Virus record (IMG/VR): IMGVR_UViG_3300022929_000130 | Span: 1 to 29,980 of that record | DNA: 29,980 nt | Strand: one strand, 5' to 3' | From: a virus | Shown here: one piece after another, positions 1 to 8,312 of the stretch | How positions within the stretch are numbered: position 1 is the stretch's first letter | Layout of the letters: every line of letters begins with the position of its first letter | The notes under the pieces: model-generated | Told to the model about the DNA's origin: nothing | What the model saw: only the letters and a program-made list of their open reading frames with translations | The model's database searches: none | Position numbers and translations under genes: made by a program

Positions 1-74
1 AAATACAAGGTGCTATCGCTGAGTTAAAGCGGATTGAAACTCTTCGGGATGAAGCAATTAAGGGAGCCGAATAA
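1..74 (+). CDS. 3' end of an unidentified gene (partial)
   Basis: An open frame enters from the left edge and ends at TAA (72-74). It encodes 23 visible residues that look like a charged helix ending in KGAE-stop. Its stop shares the final A with the ATG of the next gene (TAATG), so the two are translationally coupled. By position, upstream of scaffold and capsid, it could be the C-terminus of a portal or another head gene, but the sequence is too short to tell. Confidence 0.6.
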   Translation, partial: IQGAIAELKRIETLRDEAIKGAE

Positions 75-2881
75 TGGGTCTGTACGAGTTTATGTTTGGC
101 GGCGGCGAGAAGGTAGAAGATGACCTTGAGGAAACCCAAAAAGGCATGGGCTACGGAGAGCTAATTCTAGACAACGTCATTGGCTTAGATAATGAGTATG
201 ACAGCTTTGGGGAGAAGCTAGGACGCACCATCAATGAAGATGAAATCGGCTTTATGAAACAGGCTGGTCAGGGCATCTATGAAGGCGCGAAGGAGTTTGT
301 AAAGGCTCCAATAGAAACCACCAAGGAAGCGGTAAGAGAAGTAGCCACTAGCACTAAGGACTTATTCACTAAAGACTTGGATGAACGCCTACAGGAAATG
401 TACGGCGTGGATATGACCTCTGCTACCGGAGAGCAGATAACAGCCGCAAGAGAGGGCGTTATGAGTGATGCACTAGGTGCGTCTGCTCTTATCCCAGCGG
501 CTGGTGTTGGTATTAAAGGCGTTAAGGTAATAGCCAACGCAATGCCTGACTTAGATACCGCCGCTGAGTATTTCAAAAACATACCTATGCCAGAGTATGA
601 CCCAAACACTCTTGGGATGAATTTAGGCAATATTAAATTTAATAAAGCCTTAGAAAATGGCGTAGGATTACGCAACTATACCTTAGACGATTTATCCCGA
701 TTAGATGCAGAAGTTGGTGATTATTCCAATATTAAGTCAGGCAGAGGTGTAGATGGAGATGCAAAACTAGGGGTAGTACCTGAAAACGGTACTGTAGTTG
801 CGTTGCGGCCTAACCTAAATACTTCCATACCAAACAACCCACTTAATATTCCTGACAATCCTAAGACAGGTAAAAAAGGCGAAACAAAATTAACTACTAT
901 CCACGATGGAACAAATGAGAAAAAGGTTGAAGGATCGGTACTTGGTTATGTTCCTTACGCTGTAGCTGAAAATGTTAGCTTTGTTGTAAATCAAAATTCG
1001 CGTAGGCAAATTGCCAGTAGAATACATGGCCTTGATGTAGCGGATGCTAAAAACAAATTTCCCTCTATGTCTGTTGTGGGAACCTTTAACGGAAATAGAA
1101 ATCTATTAGAGGAAGGAGTTGAATTAGTTGAGCTAGGAGTAAATCCTGCCGTCAACCACTTGTTTGTAGATATGTCTACAGGTCAGGCAGTTAAAGGTGC
1201 AGATGCTGCTATGACTATCGGAGATAGAGTATTAGCAGTAGGCGTTAAGTATTATAACAGGGAAGATGCTCCAAAGCCTCAACCTGCCTCTGATGGTACA
1301 GAATTACCAAATACGGTTGTTTACAAATATGAGAATGCTGCGGAAGAACTAGAGACCAGCACAGTACCTGCAACAGTAGCCGAGCAAACAGAAAATATGC
1401 TCGACACCAGCAAGGTTGTTCCGGGTGGTAATCCTGAGTTTGGGCCTACCGGAAGAATATCCACAAGAATGCCCTTACAAGCTCCCTTGAAAGATGAAAT
1501 TCCAGCGGAAGAATTTTACTCAGGTGAGCTTACTATTGGTCGGGATGTAATGGATGAAGCTGGTACTACTGAGAAGAATATGGAGTACCTTGCATCTAAT
1601 CGGGAGCAAAGTGATGATGTAGTAAAATCAAAAGGTACAGAGAGGCCTTTATTCACTTCTAAGACTCCTAATCCGTATGAAGACATAGGAGATGTACCCT
1701 ACTTCCCCGGATTTAAAGCATTAGAAGGAATGTCTACGGAAGACAGGGTAAAGTTCGTATCTGCTATGCAGAAGGAAAACCTAGAATGGGTAATGGATAA
1801 ACTACCTCAAGGTTTTCAAGATAGAGCAAAACTCTGGTATACTGGCGCTAATAGATTTTCAGAAGAACTTTCCTCTAAATACGGCGTTCCAAGACAGTCT
1901 ATGTCAGGAGTTCTTGCAGCATTATCACCTCAAAAGGATTGGTTTCAAAACGCATCTCTTGCTGAACGAGTAGCAGATGCCGCAATAAATAATAGAAATT
2001 TCCCTTGGTCCTCTGAGATGAGTGCGGTCGTAAATAAATACCCCACTTTTAAAACGGGGGGTCGCGGTAAAAACGCAGCTATCTGGGAGAGTATTCAAGG
2101 TAAGAAATACTCTGAGTTAGAAACCACCAAACAAAAAGCCATGTGGATACGTGCGTATGATGAAGCGCATAATCCCAAAACCTACAGAGCGTTAACTCCA
2201 GAAGGTGATTTAGGAGAAATAATTCTAGCAGGTAATTCTCCCAAGGATATTGCATGGGGTGGATTCAATACCATTGAAAAAGCTGTAGACGCTTTAGAAA
2301 GTGGCGGGGATTTTAAAATTTTATCTGATACTATGGGCGGTCAACACAAAGTCAGAAATTTCTTTAATAATATAGAAGTACCATTTTCAGATATGGGTGA
2401 CGTTACCATTGATACCCATGCTATTGCCGCAGCTTTAATGAGACCTTTAGGCGGGGATGACCGATTAGTTGCACAAGGACTTGGGGCAATCGGAGGCCAG
2501 AATAAATCTCTAGGAGCAAAGGGTAATTATGGATTTATAGCAGATGATTATAGAGATGTAGCTGATAATAGAGGACTACTTCCAAGAGAGGTTCAATCTA
2601 TTACTTGGGAAGGCATTCGATCTTTATTTAATAACAAAAGTGATGCCGTAAAGCGCAAGGTAAATACTATTTGGTCACAAGTAGATAAAGGCAATCTTAC
2701 TCAGCAACAGGCTTTAGACTTGATAGAAGCAGAGATGGGCGGCTTCGGCGCAACCAATCAAGTACTTACTCCTAGAACTAATAGATCAATCGCCGCAGGT
2801 AGTTCAACTATGTTTGCCGCAGGGGGTCTAGCTTTGCTTGATGATGATATTGAAGAAGAAGGCTTTGCCACTCCCCAGTAA
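74..2881 (+). CDS. Large virion-associated protein with a DUF7178/HhH-glycosylase-like domain
   Basis: A 935-residue soluble protein with no signal peptide. Three parts are visible. Residues 1-150 are acidic and helical, with a short Ala/Gly hydrophobic stretch near 135-160. Residues about 290-400 resemble the domain found in large polyvalent phage proteins (pattern VELGVNPAVNHLFVD, then TGQAVKGAD and VLAVGVKYY). Residues about 535-860 resemble a conserved phage domain (I believe DUF7178), with a GVLAALSPQKDWFQN-like helix near 620 and VTIDTHA near 777. That last motif recalls the catalytic-Asp (V/I)DTH motif of HhH-GPD DNA glycosylases. The C-terminus is short, hydrophobic, then acidic. The gene precedes the scaffold gene in the head module, so packaging in the virion or action on incoming DNA is plausible but inferred. 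The start overlaps the previous stop (TAATG). Function is unproven. Confidence 0.8.
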   Translation: MGLYEFMFGGGEKVEDDLEETQKGMGYGELILDNVIGLDNEYDSFGEKLGRTINEDEIGFMKQAGQGIYEGAKEFVKAPIETTKEAVREVATSTKDLFTKDLDERLQEMYGVDMTSATGEQITAAREGVMSDALGASALIPAAGVGIKGVKVIANAMPDLDTAAEYFKNIPMPEYDPNTLGMNLGNIKFNKALENGVGLRNYTLDDLSRLDAEVGDYSNIKSGRGVDGDAKLGVVPENGTVVALRPNLNTSIPNNPLNIPDNPKTGKKGETKLTTIHDGTNEKKVEGSVLGYVPYAVAENVSFVVNQNSRRQIASRIHGLDVADAKNKFPSMSVVGTFNGNRNLLEEGVELVELGVNPAVNHLFVDMSTGQAVKGADAAMTIGDRVLAVGVKYYNREDAPKPQPASDGTELPNTVVYKYENAAEELETSTVPATVAEQTENMLDTSKVVPGGNPEFGPTGRISTRMPLQAPLKDEIPAEEFYSGELTIGRDVMDEAGTTEKNMEYLASNREQSDDVVKSKGTERPLFTSKTPNPYEDIGDVPYFPGFKALEGMSTEDRVKFVSAMQKENLEWVMDKLPQGFQDRAKLWYTGANRFSEELSSKYGVPRQSMSGVLAALSPQKDWFQNASLAERVADAAINNRNFPWSSEMSAVVNKYPTFKTGGRGKNAAIWESIQGKKYSELETTKQKAMWIRAYDEAHNPKTYRALTPEGDLGEIILAGNSPKDIAWGGFNTIEKAVDALESGGDFKILSDTMGGQHKVRNFFNNIEVPFSDMGDVTIDTHAIAAALMRPLGGDDRLVAQGLGAIGGQNKSLGAKGNYGFIADDYRDVADNRGLLPREVQSITWEGIRSLFNNKSDAVKRKVNTIWSQVDKGNLTQQQALDLIEAEMGGFGATNQVLTPRTNRSIAAGSSTMFAAGGLALLDDDIEEEGFATPQ

Positions 2882-2890
2882 GGAAATTTA

Positions 2891-4063
2891 ATGGACCCGT
2901 TAGTCGAGCATCATTTCTATAACATAGCCAACGACAAAGCCGTTAAAAATGAAGACGGTACTCTGTCTACCGTCAGAGGTACTATCGTTGAAATAGACGG
3001 CATTCAAACTCTCATTCCAACAATCTGGGATGGTAAAGAAGTTGATACGCAGACGGCTATACAGAATGCACAGAAGTCTGGGGTAAACTGGCAGAGAGCC
3101 TTTGGTGATAACGCCATAGAAACCCTCAGAGACATTGAGATTGATGGCAAGAAAGAGATGTCTGACCAGACAACTCCTGAAGAAGCTCAGTCACTCTTGG
3201 ACACCTACTATGAGGACATAAACGGCATACCAGAAGCTGAAAGAGTAGGCCTGAGAGATGTAGGCAAGCTAGGTCTCATGGGAGTTATGCTAGGCGGTCA
3301 GAAGCTAGGATTCAACATGGGTCCGGTCTGGGAGTCAATTAAGGGCAAGGGCTTTGCATTAGGTGGTCTGGCTACCGCCACTAAGGGAATTACCACACAA
3401 GAGGGAAAAGATATGGCAGCTAAGAAATTCCAGCGCGACGATAAGAAGGCCGATACTAACGAAGACGGTATGCTGTCTCCCCGCGAAAAAGAAGTCGGAG
3501 ATGCTACCCAGAAGACTGCTCTAAAGATGTACCACGGCGGTATGCCTTGCGGCTGCGGGGGAGACTGTGACGGCTCCTGTGAGGATATGTCTAACGGCAT
3601 CATGGGTTATGATGATGTAAGTGGTAACCCCATTCCAATTGGCTCAAGCGCAACTAATGTGCGTGATGATATTGAAGCCATGATTTCAGAAGGCGAATAC
3701 GTTCTACCTGCACATGTAGTCTCATGGCACGGCTTAAAGCATATTAAAGAAATGCAAGCCGAAGCTGAGATGGGTCTCATGTCTATGGAAATGGACGGTT
3801 TGATCCAGCATGTCGAAGAAAAATCCAATAGCGAAAGCTCTGAGGACACCGAAGTTTCGGATGAGGGTGATACCCAACAAGAAGAAGCCTATGAGGAAGT
3901 CCAAGCATCAGAAGAAATTCCATTTGAAGAGATGGATATAGAGGTCGCTGCCGTCGAGGTAGACGATCAATTAGACGATACAGACGATATCGAAGAGATG
4001 CTGCCTGTATCAAAAACCCTACCCGGAATGCTCAAGAAACAGAAGATAGCATTCATGGTTTAA
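2891..4063 (+). CDS. Phage virion-associated protein with EF-hand-like loop and Cys cluster
   Basis: A 390-residue acidic protein, 9 bp after the previous stop, with an AAGGAA ribosome site. Residues 10-110 match a domain recurring in phage structural proteins (NEDGTLSTVRG followed by IPTIWDGKEVDTQ and a helical EEAQ segment). Residues 188-199 form a textbook 12-residue EF-hand loop (DTNEDGMLSPRE: D1, N3, D5, G6, L8, E12). Four cysteines follow at 220, 222, 226 and 230 (C-x-C-x3-C-x3-C). Residues about 255-300 contain the phage motif EGEYVLPAHVVSWHGL, common in marine phage virion proteins. The last 80 residues are very acidic (many Glu/Asp). A structural or assembly role beside the scaffold is inferred from position. 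The exact function is unknown. Confidence 0.75.
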   Translation: MDPLVEHHFYNIANDKAVKNEDGTLSTVRGTIVEIDGIQTLIPTIWDGKEVDTQTAIQNAQKSGVNWQRAFGDNAIETLRDIEIDGKKEMSDQTTPEEAQSLLDTYYEDINGIPEAERVGLRDVGKLGLMGVMLGGQKLGFNMGPVWESIKGKGFALGGLATATKGITTQEGKDMAAKKFQRDDKKADTNEDGMLSPREKEVGDATQKTALKMYHGGMPCGCGGDCDGSCEDMSNGIMGYDDVSGNPIPIGSSATNVRDDIEAMISEGEYVLPAHVVSWHGLKHIKEMQAEAEMGLMSMEMDGLIQHVEEKSNSESSEDTEVSDEGDTQQEEAYEEVQASEEIPFEEMDIEVAAVEVDDQLDDTDDIEEMLPVSKTLPGMLKKQKIAFMV

Positions 4064-4102
4064 TTGGATACCCGAAGATTATCGGACCCATAAGGAAACT
4101 CA

Positions 4103-4879
4103 ATGTTAAAACAAAAGTATAATCGTACACCTGATACTGAAGAAGATTTAACCTACACAGAAGAAATGGCTCAACAGCAACCTGAACCTCAAGAGAAATT
4201 AAACGCCGAAGAGGCAAGCTATAAGAAGCGGTATCAGGACATCCAGAGGCACATACAGACGGTGCGTGATCAAAAGGATCAGGAACTAGCTGAAGTAAAG
4301 AAACAACTAGATGAAGCCACTAAGAAGCAAATACGCTTCCCAAAGACAGATGCAGAAGTTGAGGCTTGGTCTAACCGCTACCCAGATGTCGCCAAAATCG
4401 TTGATACCATAGCTAGAAAGCGGGCTAACGAGGCTCTCCAAGAAGGCGAGGAGCGTCTAAAGCAGGTAGAGAAATTTGAACGCAATCTACACAAACAGTC
4501 GGCTGAACAAGAGCTACTGGCTCTGCACCCTGACTTTGTAGAAATACGAAATGATGCAGCATTCCATGAGTGGGTGGCTGAACAGCCAACGGCCCTTCAA
4601 GACAGTGTGTATAAGAATACCACAGACGCTAAGTGGGCTGCTCGAACAATTGATCTGTATAAAGTCGATACAGGTAAACGCACGAAGAGGACTAAGTCAG
4701 CCGCTGAAGCTGTTGGCCGTACATCATCTTCTGCACCAACCACCGGCAGTAAGGCCACCTTCTCTGAGAGTATGGTACAGGCCATGAGTGATCGTGAGTA
4801 CGAGGCTAATGAAGAAGCCATTCAAGCCGCAATTGCTTCCGGTACATTTTCATACGATATTTCTGGCGCTGCCAGATAA
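4103..4879 (+). CDS. Capsid scaffolding protein
   Basis: 258 residues, strongly charged and almost entirely helical. A likely coiled coil covers about residues 35-95 (heptad-like KKRYQDI to QLDEATKKQ). A second helical region spans 100-190, followed by a Ser/Thr/Ala-rich linker and a short C-terminal amphipathic helix that could bind coat protein. Size, composition and position directly before the major capsid gene match podovirus scaffolding proteins (T7 gp9 and P22 gp8 class). Scaffolds guide procapsid assembly and leave before or during DNA packaging. Ribosome site AAGGAA lies upstream of ATG. It is followed by the only long non-coding stretch of the window, so this is probably where the head transcript is processed or partly terminated. 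Confidence 0.85.
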   Translation: MLKQKYNRTPDTEEDLTYTEEMAQQQPEPQEKLNAEEASYKKRYQDIQRHIQTVRDQKDQELAEVKKQLDEATKKQIRFPKTDAEVEAWSNRYPDVAKIVDTIARKRANEALQEGEERLKQVEKFERNLHKQSAEQELLALHPDFVEIRNDAAFHEWVAEQPTALQDSVYKNTTDAKWAARTIDLYKVDTGKRTKRTKSAAEAVGRTSSSAPTTGSKATFSESMVQAMSDREYEANEEAIQAAIASGTFSYDISGAAR

Positions 4880-4883
4880 AAAA

Positions 4884-4933
4884 AGCCGTAGGCTTAGGTT
4901 GACAATTAAGCCACTTAACTATAGCCTACGGCT
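4884..4933 (+). repeat. Perfect 11-bp inverted repeat with nested hairpin
   Basis: AGCCGTAGGCT (4884-4894) and AGCCTACGGCT (4923-4933) are exact reverse complements separated by 28 nt. The loop contains a second small palindrome, TTAAG-CCA-CTTAA (4906-4918), and an exact TTGACA hexamer (4899-4904). The left arm ends a run of seven A residues, so on the minus strand the stem is followed by a T run as in an intrinsic terminator. On the plus strand there is no T run. Likely roles are RNA 3'-end protection or processing after the scaffold gene, or an operator; I cannot choose. Confidence 0.7.
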
Positions 4934-4950
4934 GCGCCCTTGAGGGTGCA
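4933..4950 (+). other. Stem-loop after the scaffold gene
   Basis: TGCGCCC (4933-4939) pairs with GGGTGCA (4944-4950) with one G-U pair and a TTGA loop that can close by one more T-A pair. It immediately follows the right arm of the larger inverted repeat, sharing base 4933. No T run follows, so it is not a classic plus-strand intrinsic terminator. It would form in RNA read through from the scaffold gene and lies 20 nt upstream of the capsid promoter. Confidence 0.55.
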
Positions 4951-4969
4951 GTACCATAGTAATTAACTA

Positions 4970-4998
4970 TTGTATTAACTACGTCAATGTGTTATAAT
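4970..4998 (+). promoter_or_regulatory. Sigma70-type extended -10 promoter for the capsid gene
   Basis: TTGTAT (4970-4975), a 17-nt spacer, then perfect TATAAT (4993-4998) preceded by TGT, giving an extended -10 (TGn-TATAAT). The -35 matches only 3 of 6 consensus bases, but the extended -10 can compensate. Predicted start of transcription is near 5005, about 240 nt before the capsid ATG. It shares TTGnATTA and the 17-nt spacing with the lysis promoter at 19565-19593. Confidence 0.7.
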
Positions 4999-5243
4999 GA
5001 AACCATTGATTTCATAGATGTAGGCCACTCTTAGAAGTATACCCCGCATCTCCCTCCCAGATAATAGATACAAAGTCTACCAGTGCGTTAGACCCGCCAT
5101 TAGCGATACTCTAATCAAGCTGACACTGTTGTTTAATTGTCTGATCTAGCTGCTTCTAGAATTATTTAATCATTTTATTAATCACACAATTACGTGTGCC
5201 TAGAAGTTTATTTTAAGCCATTTCATACAAGGATTTTAAAGCA

Positions 5244-6302
5244 ATGGCATTTCCAAAGGCATCAGGTTATTCCAACCTCAATTCGGGCAATTTCAGCCCA
5301 GTAATCTACTCAAAACAGGTCCAGAAGGCTCTGAGGAAGGCGTCTGTAGTAGAGTCAGTTACTAACACTGACTACGCTGGAGAAATTGCTAACTTCGGAG
5401 ACTCTGTAAAAATCATTAAAGAACCAGATATCACTATCACTACATATGAGCGTGGTACGACACTGGCTACTCAGGATCTTACAGACGCTGACTTCACTAT
5501 GGTTGTTGATCAGGCCAACTACTTCCAGTTCGCTATCGATGATATAGAAGAGGCGCATTCGCATGTTTCGTTCGGCCAGCTTGCTAGTGACCGTGCAGGT
5601 TACAAGCTGCGTGATACATTTGATGCAGAAGTACTTGGCTACCTAAGTGGTTGGAAGACACCTTCATCATGGGCGCGGCGTTCCGCAGCGGGCGATGTTA
5701 ACGGTACTAAAGCCGATACTAACGCTGGCAATGACGAAATGTTGGCAGCTAACAAGCTGGATATCACAACATTCGGTGGCAGCGATCTTGGCGTAGCGAG
5801 TGAAGTTACTTCTATCCCAATTGCTGTTGGTGGCGGTGCTGGTGGTATCACTTCTCCATTGGCAATCCTAAACCGTATTGCACGGCAAATGGATCAAGCC
5901 AACGTAGATACAGATGGCCGCTGGGTAGTGATCGATCCGGTATTCGCAGAAGTACTGATGGATGAGTCTAGTAAGCTTATTAACGCTGACTTCGGTGGTG
6001 GTGATGAGTTGCGTAACGGACGCTTGCCCGGAACACTTCGTGGGTTCTCAATCTACAAGTCTAACAACCTTCCATACTTAGGTACTGGTGCTGGAACAGC
6101 CGATTCTGCGGGTTCTGAGACTAACTTCGGTGTGATGGTTGCTGGTCACGCATCTGCGGTAGCTACGGCTCAACAGATTGCCAAGACTGAGACCTTCCGG
6201 TCACCTACTACCTTTGCAGACATCGTGCGCGGCATGAGTCTCTACGGGCGCAAGATTCTTCGCCCAGAAGCTCTGTTCACAGCGAACTACAACCTCGCAT
6301 AG
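5244..6302 (+). CDS. Major capsid protein (HK97-fold type)
   Basis: 352 residues, the usual length for a major coat protein. The pattern fits marine podovirus coat proteins. The N-terminus is MAFPKASGYSNL. A YSKQVQKALRKASVVESVTN segment is followed by GDSVKIIKEPDITI and TLATQDLTDADFTMVVDQA, characteristic of the strand-rich start of the HK97-fold coat family. A central insertion covers about residues 145-205 (Gly/Ala/Thr-rich). The segment GRWVVIDPVFAEVLMDE and the C-terminal FADIVRGMSLYGRKILRPEAL complete the fold. No N-terminal propeptide is evident. The gene directly follows its scaffold and has its own promoter and long leader, consistent with the need for hundreds of copies per head. Family assignment is by recognition, not alignment. 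Confidence 0.92.
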   Translation: MAFPKASGYSNLNSGNFSPVIYSKQVQKALRKASVVESVTNTDYAGEIANFGDSVKIIKEPDITITTYERGTTLATQDLTDADFTMVVDQANYFQFAIDDIEEAHSHVSFGQLASDRAGYKLRDTFDAEVLGYLSGWKTPSSWARRSAAGDVNGTKADTNAGNDEMLAANKLDITTFGGSDLGVASEVTSIPIAVGGGAGGITSPLAILNRIARQMDQANVDTDGRWVVIDPVFAEVLMDESSKLINADFGGGDELRNGRLPGTLRGFSIYKSNNLPYLGTGAGTADSAGSETNFGVMVAGHASAVATAQQIAKTETFRSPTTFADIVRGMSLYGRKILRPEALFTANYNLA

Positions 6303-6316
6303 TCTAGGTAGGGGCA

Positions 6317-6688
6317 GTGGCAATCACTTTAACCAATCGTGCTAAGAATGCCGCCTTGAACGGCATCGTGGACGATATCGACAGCGGCGGTTCTGCAGGT
6401 ACTCTGCAAATCCTAGATGCTGGAGATAATGAGTTAGCAACATTGCCCCTTACCAACCCAGCATTCGGAGCCGCAGATAGTGGCTCCGTTTCTGCTAACG
6501 CCATTACCACGGACACTACGATCAATGCTGGTACGGCAACCCAATTCAAAGTCTTTACTAGCGGTGGCTCCGAAGTCTTCAGAGGCACTGTGACTAACGA
6601 AGGCGGCGGCGGTGATCTCACCTTAACCAACGTCAATCTTTTCGCAGGAGACAGGTTAGCTGTGTCCTCTTTCACCATCACGATTTGA
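6317..6688 (+). CDS. Small phage structural protein, possible head decoration
   Basis: 123 residues, GTG start chosen because AGGTAGGGG lies just upstream and because the family begins with a conserved (A/S)ITL(T/S)xxAxNAAL-type helix. The rest alternates short beta strands with Gly/Ser/Thr: IVDDIDSGGSAGTLQI, then a FGAADSGSV segment and GDRLAVSSFTITI at the end. Many phage genomes carry such a protein beside the major capsid gene. Roles as a decoration or neck protein have been suggested by position but I know no firm function. It lies 14 bp after the capsid gene, so it is probably co-transcribed from the capsid promoter. Confidence 0.7.
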   Translation: MAITLTNRAKNAALNGIVDDIDSGGSAGTLQILDAGDNELATLPLTNPAFGAADSGSVSANAITTDTTINAGTATQFKVFTSGGSEVFRGTVTNEGGGGDLTLTNVNLFAGDRLAVSSFTITI

Positions 6689-6704
6689 GGAACAGGAGAA
6701 ACAC

Positions 6705-7094
6705 ATGAGCCTCTCAAACAGTTTTGAAACACACACTTTAAAATACTTGCTGACTTCAGATTCAGTAACACGACCGACTGCTTGGTACGTGGCGCTTTGC
6801 ACCACAGATCCCACGGATTCAGCACTCGGCACCGAAGTTTCTGGCGGCGGCTATGCCCGTCAGTCAGTTGCCTTTACTGTGTCAGGCGACAACGCTTCCA
6901 ACACCTCGGCAATCGAGTTTCCCGAAGCAACGGCAAACTATGGCACTGTAGTAGCAGTAATGATCATGCCAGCATCTAGCGGCGGGTCAGCTTCAGACAT
7001 GATCGTACACGCCCAGTTAACTGCCGATAAAACTATTTCCACTGGCGATATTTTCAGAATCCCCGCGGGCGATCTCGACATCAACATTGAGTAA
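6705..7094 (+). CDS. Tail fibre-type protein, single GYARQ domain
   Basis: 129 residues made of one beta-rich domain widespread in phage appendage genes. It starts with an N-terminal helix (FETHTLKYLL), then AWYVALCTTDPTD, the hallmark GTEVSGGGYARQSVAF, SNTSAIEFPEATANYGTV and a closing TGDIFRIPAGDLDI strand. The same domain occurs twice in the next gene, so the locus carries three copies. Ribosome site AGGAG precedes ATG. A role in the distal tail or as a baseplate/fibre component is inferred from the family and from its place at the head of the fibre cassette. Confidence 0.75.
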   Translation: MSLSNSFETHTLKYLLTSDSVTRPTAWYVALCTTDPTDSALGTEVSGGGYARQSVAFTVSGDNASNTSAIEFPEATANYGTVVAVMIMPASSGGSASDMIVHAQLTADKTISTGDIFRIPAGDLDINIE

Positions 7095-7106
7095 TAGGAG
7101 CGGCTG

Positions 7107-8303
7107 ATGGCTATTCTTAGCGATAATCTAGAGCTTGCCCTGATCAAGCATCTTTTTAAAAAGGCTAATTTTTTAATCCCTGCAGGGATGTGGTTGGGTC
7201 TACACACCGGAGATCCGCTTGATGGGAATACAGGCTCGAATGAGATCTCTGGGAATGGCTATGCCCGTGTGCAGGTTGTTGATAACGACCATAATGCAAA
7301 TACCAGTTCTTCTTCGGGTATGTTCAGCAAGTTTGGCTTCGATACCAATGACAATATAACCAATTCTTCTGCCATCGATTTTGCTGAAGCAACCGGCAGT
7401 TGGGGTACGGTTACACACTGGTCACTTTGGAGCCATGTCACGGAAACTGGATCTAGTTATTTCTTAATGTCTGGAGCTTTAAGCAGCGGCGTAGGAGTGG
7501 CTTCAGGTGATCAATTCAGGATTTCTTCAGGTCAGTTTGATATTACCTTCCCAAATCGTTGGGGTGTGGGATCAGGCACGGTAACGATAGCCGAAGACAC
7601 GAGCTATACTTTGTACCAAACTACAACTGAATGGCGCAGACAGCTTGCCCGTAGATTAGGCTTTATAAATGAGCCGTGGGGGCCGTTTCACGGCGATGGT
7701 TACGATTGGGCAAGTACTTATGATCCGGGGTCATCCTCTGAAAGGATTATTTCAGCAAATCGAAACAGAGCATGGCCCAATATCTCTCTTCCGTATTATG
7801 ACTTCACTTTCCAATCTGTAAATCAATCAACAGGTTCTGCTTCAACTACCACTGTTTCTGATAGTCGATTATATCTTGGTTTATATCGAAGTGACCCCGG
7901 AAGTAATGCCACGTCAGTAGACGCTTCCGCATCAGGTTCGACAGGAGAGTTTGATGGAAATGGCTATGCACGACAGGAAATTATCGGCCCTAGTACAAAC
8001 GTATTTGGAACCCCAACCACTGATGGTAGCGGCGTAACATCAATTACAAACACCTCTGCAATTGCTTTTCCAGAAGCCACAGGTAATTGGACGGGATCAG
8101 CAACGCACTGGGGCATCTATCGTGGAACATTTGGAGGCACTGGAACTAATGGTTCTGCAGCCCAGTACGATAGCAACGGCAGTGCTACCTACCGTAAGTC
8201 TAAAGACCCATTAATTACTGGCGCTTTGACCACTTCTCGCAGTGTAAACAGCGGAGATATACTCCGATTTGGCATCGGGGATTTTGTCATCAAATTAGAT
8301 TAA
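7107..8303 (+). CDS. Tail fibre-type protein with two GYAR domains
   Basis: 398 residues. Copy one covers about 1-150 (LALIKHLF, MWLGLHTGDPLDG, GNGYARVQVV, SAIDFAEATGSWGTVTHW, GDQFRISSGQFDITF). A linker of about 80 residues follows with no recognisable family but many aromatic residues (residues 150-235, including PWGPFHGDGYDWASTYDPG). Copy two covers about 240-398 (RLYLGLYRSDPGS, GNGYARQEII, SAIAFPEATGNWTGSATHWGIY, GDILRFGIGDFVIKLD). The layout is most simply a fusion of duplicated copies of the 129-residue gene just upstream. Gap of 12 bp, ribosome site AGGAG. Likely part of the host-recognition appendage. The aromatic linker could be a glycan-binding insertion, but that is a guess. Confidence 0.72.
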   Translation: MAILSDNLELALIKHLFKKANFLIPAGMWLGLHTGDPLDGNTGSNEISGNGYARVQVVDNDHNANTSSSSGMFSKFGFDTNDNITNSSAIDFAEATGSWGTVTHWSLWSHVTETGSSYFLMSGALSSGVGVASGDQFRISSGQFDITFPNRWGVGSGTVTIAEDTSYTLYQTTTEWRRQLARRLGFINEPWGPFHGDGYDWASTYDPGSSSERIISANRNRAWPNISLPYYDFTFQSVNQSTGSASTTTVSDSRLYLGLYRSDPGSNATSVDASASGSTGEFDGNGYARQEIIGPSTNVFGTPTTDGSGVTSITNTSAIAFPEATGNWTGSATHWGIYRGTFGGTGTNGSAAQYDSNGSATYRKSKDPLITGALTTSRSVNSGDILRFGIGDFVIKLD

Positions 8304-8312
8304 GGAACCCAC

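Larger units (their letters stand above)
4880..5243 (+). other. Intergenic control region before the major capsid gene
   Basis: A 364-bp stretch without a convincing gene in either strand. In order it holds a perfect 11-bp inverted repeat (4884-4933), a 7-bp stem hairpin (4933-4950), a sigma70-type promoter (4970-4998) and an untranslated leader of about 240 nt. The leader can form small hairpins, for example TCTAG/CTAGA at 5145-5160 and CACAC/GTGTG at 5183-5198. The capsid ribosome site AAGGA lies at 5229-5233, 10 nt from ATG. The arrangement suggests independent, strong expression of the capsid gene. Confidence 0.75.

Noticed and set aside
4118-4123. TATAAT near the start of the scaffold gene
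   Set aside because: It lies inside the coding region and has no usable -35 at the correct distance.
6304-6825. Minus-strand open frame of 173 codons over the small decoration gene
   Set aside because: It covers a well-supported plus-strand gene with a good ribosome site. The translated product is low-complexity and resembles no family.
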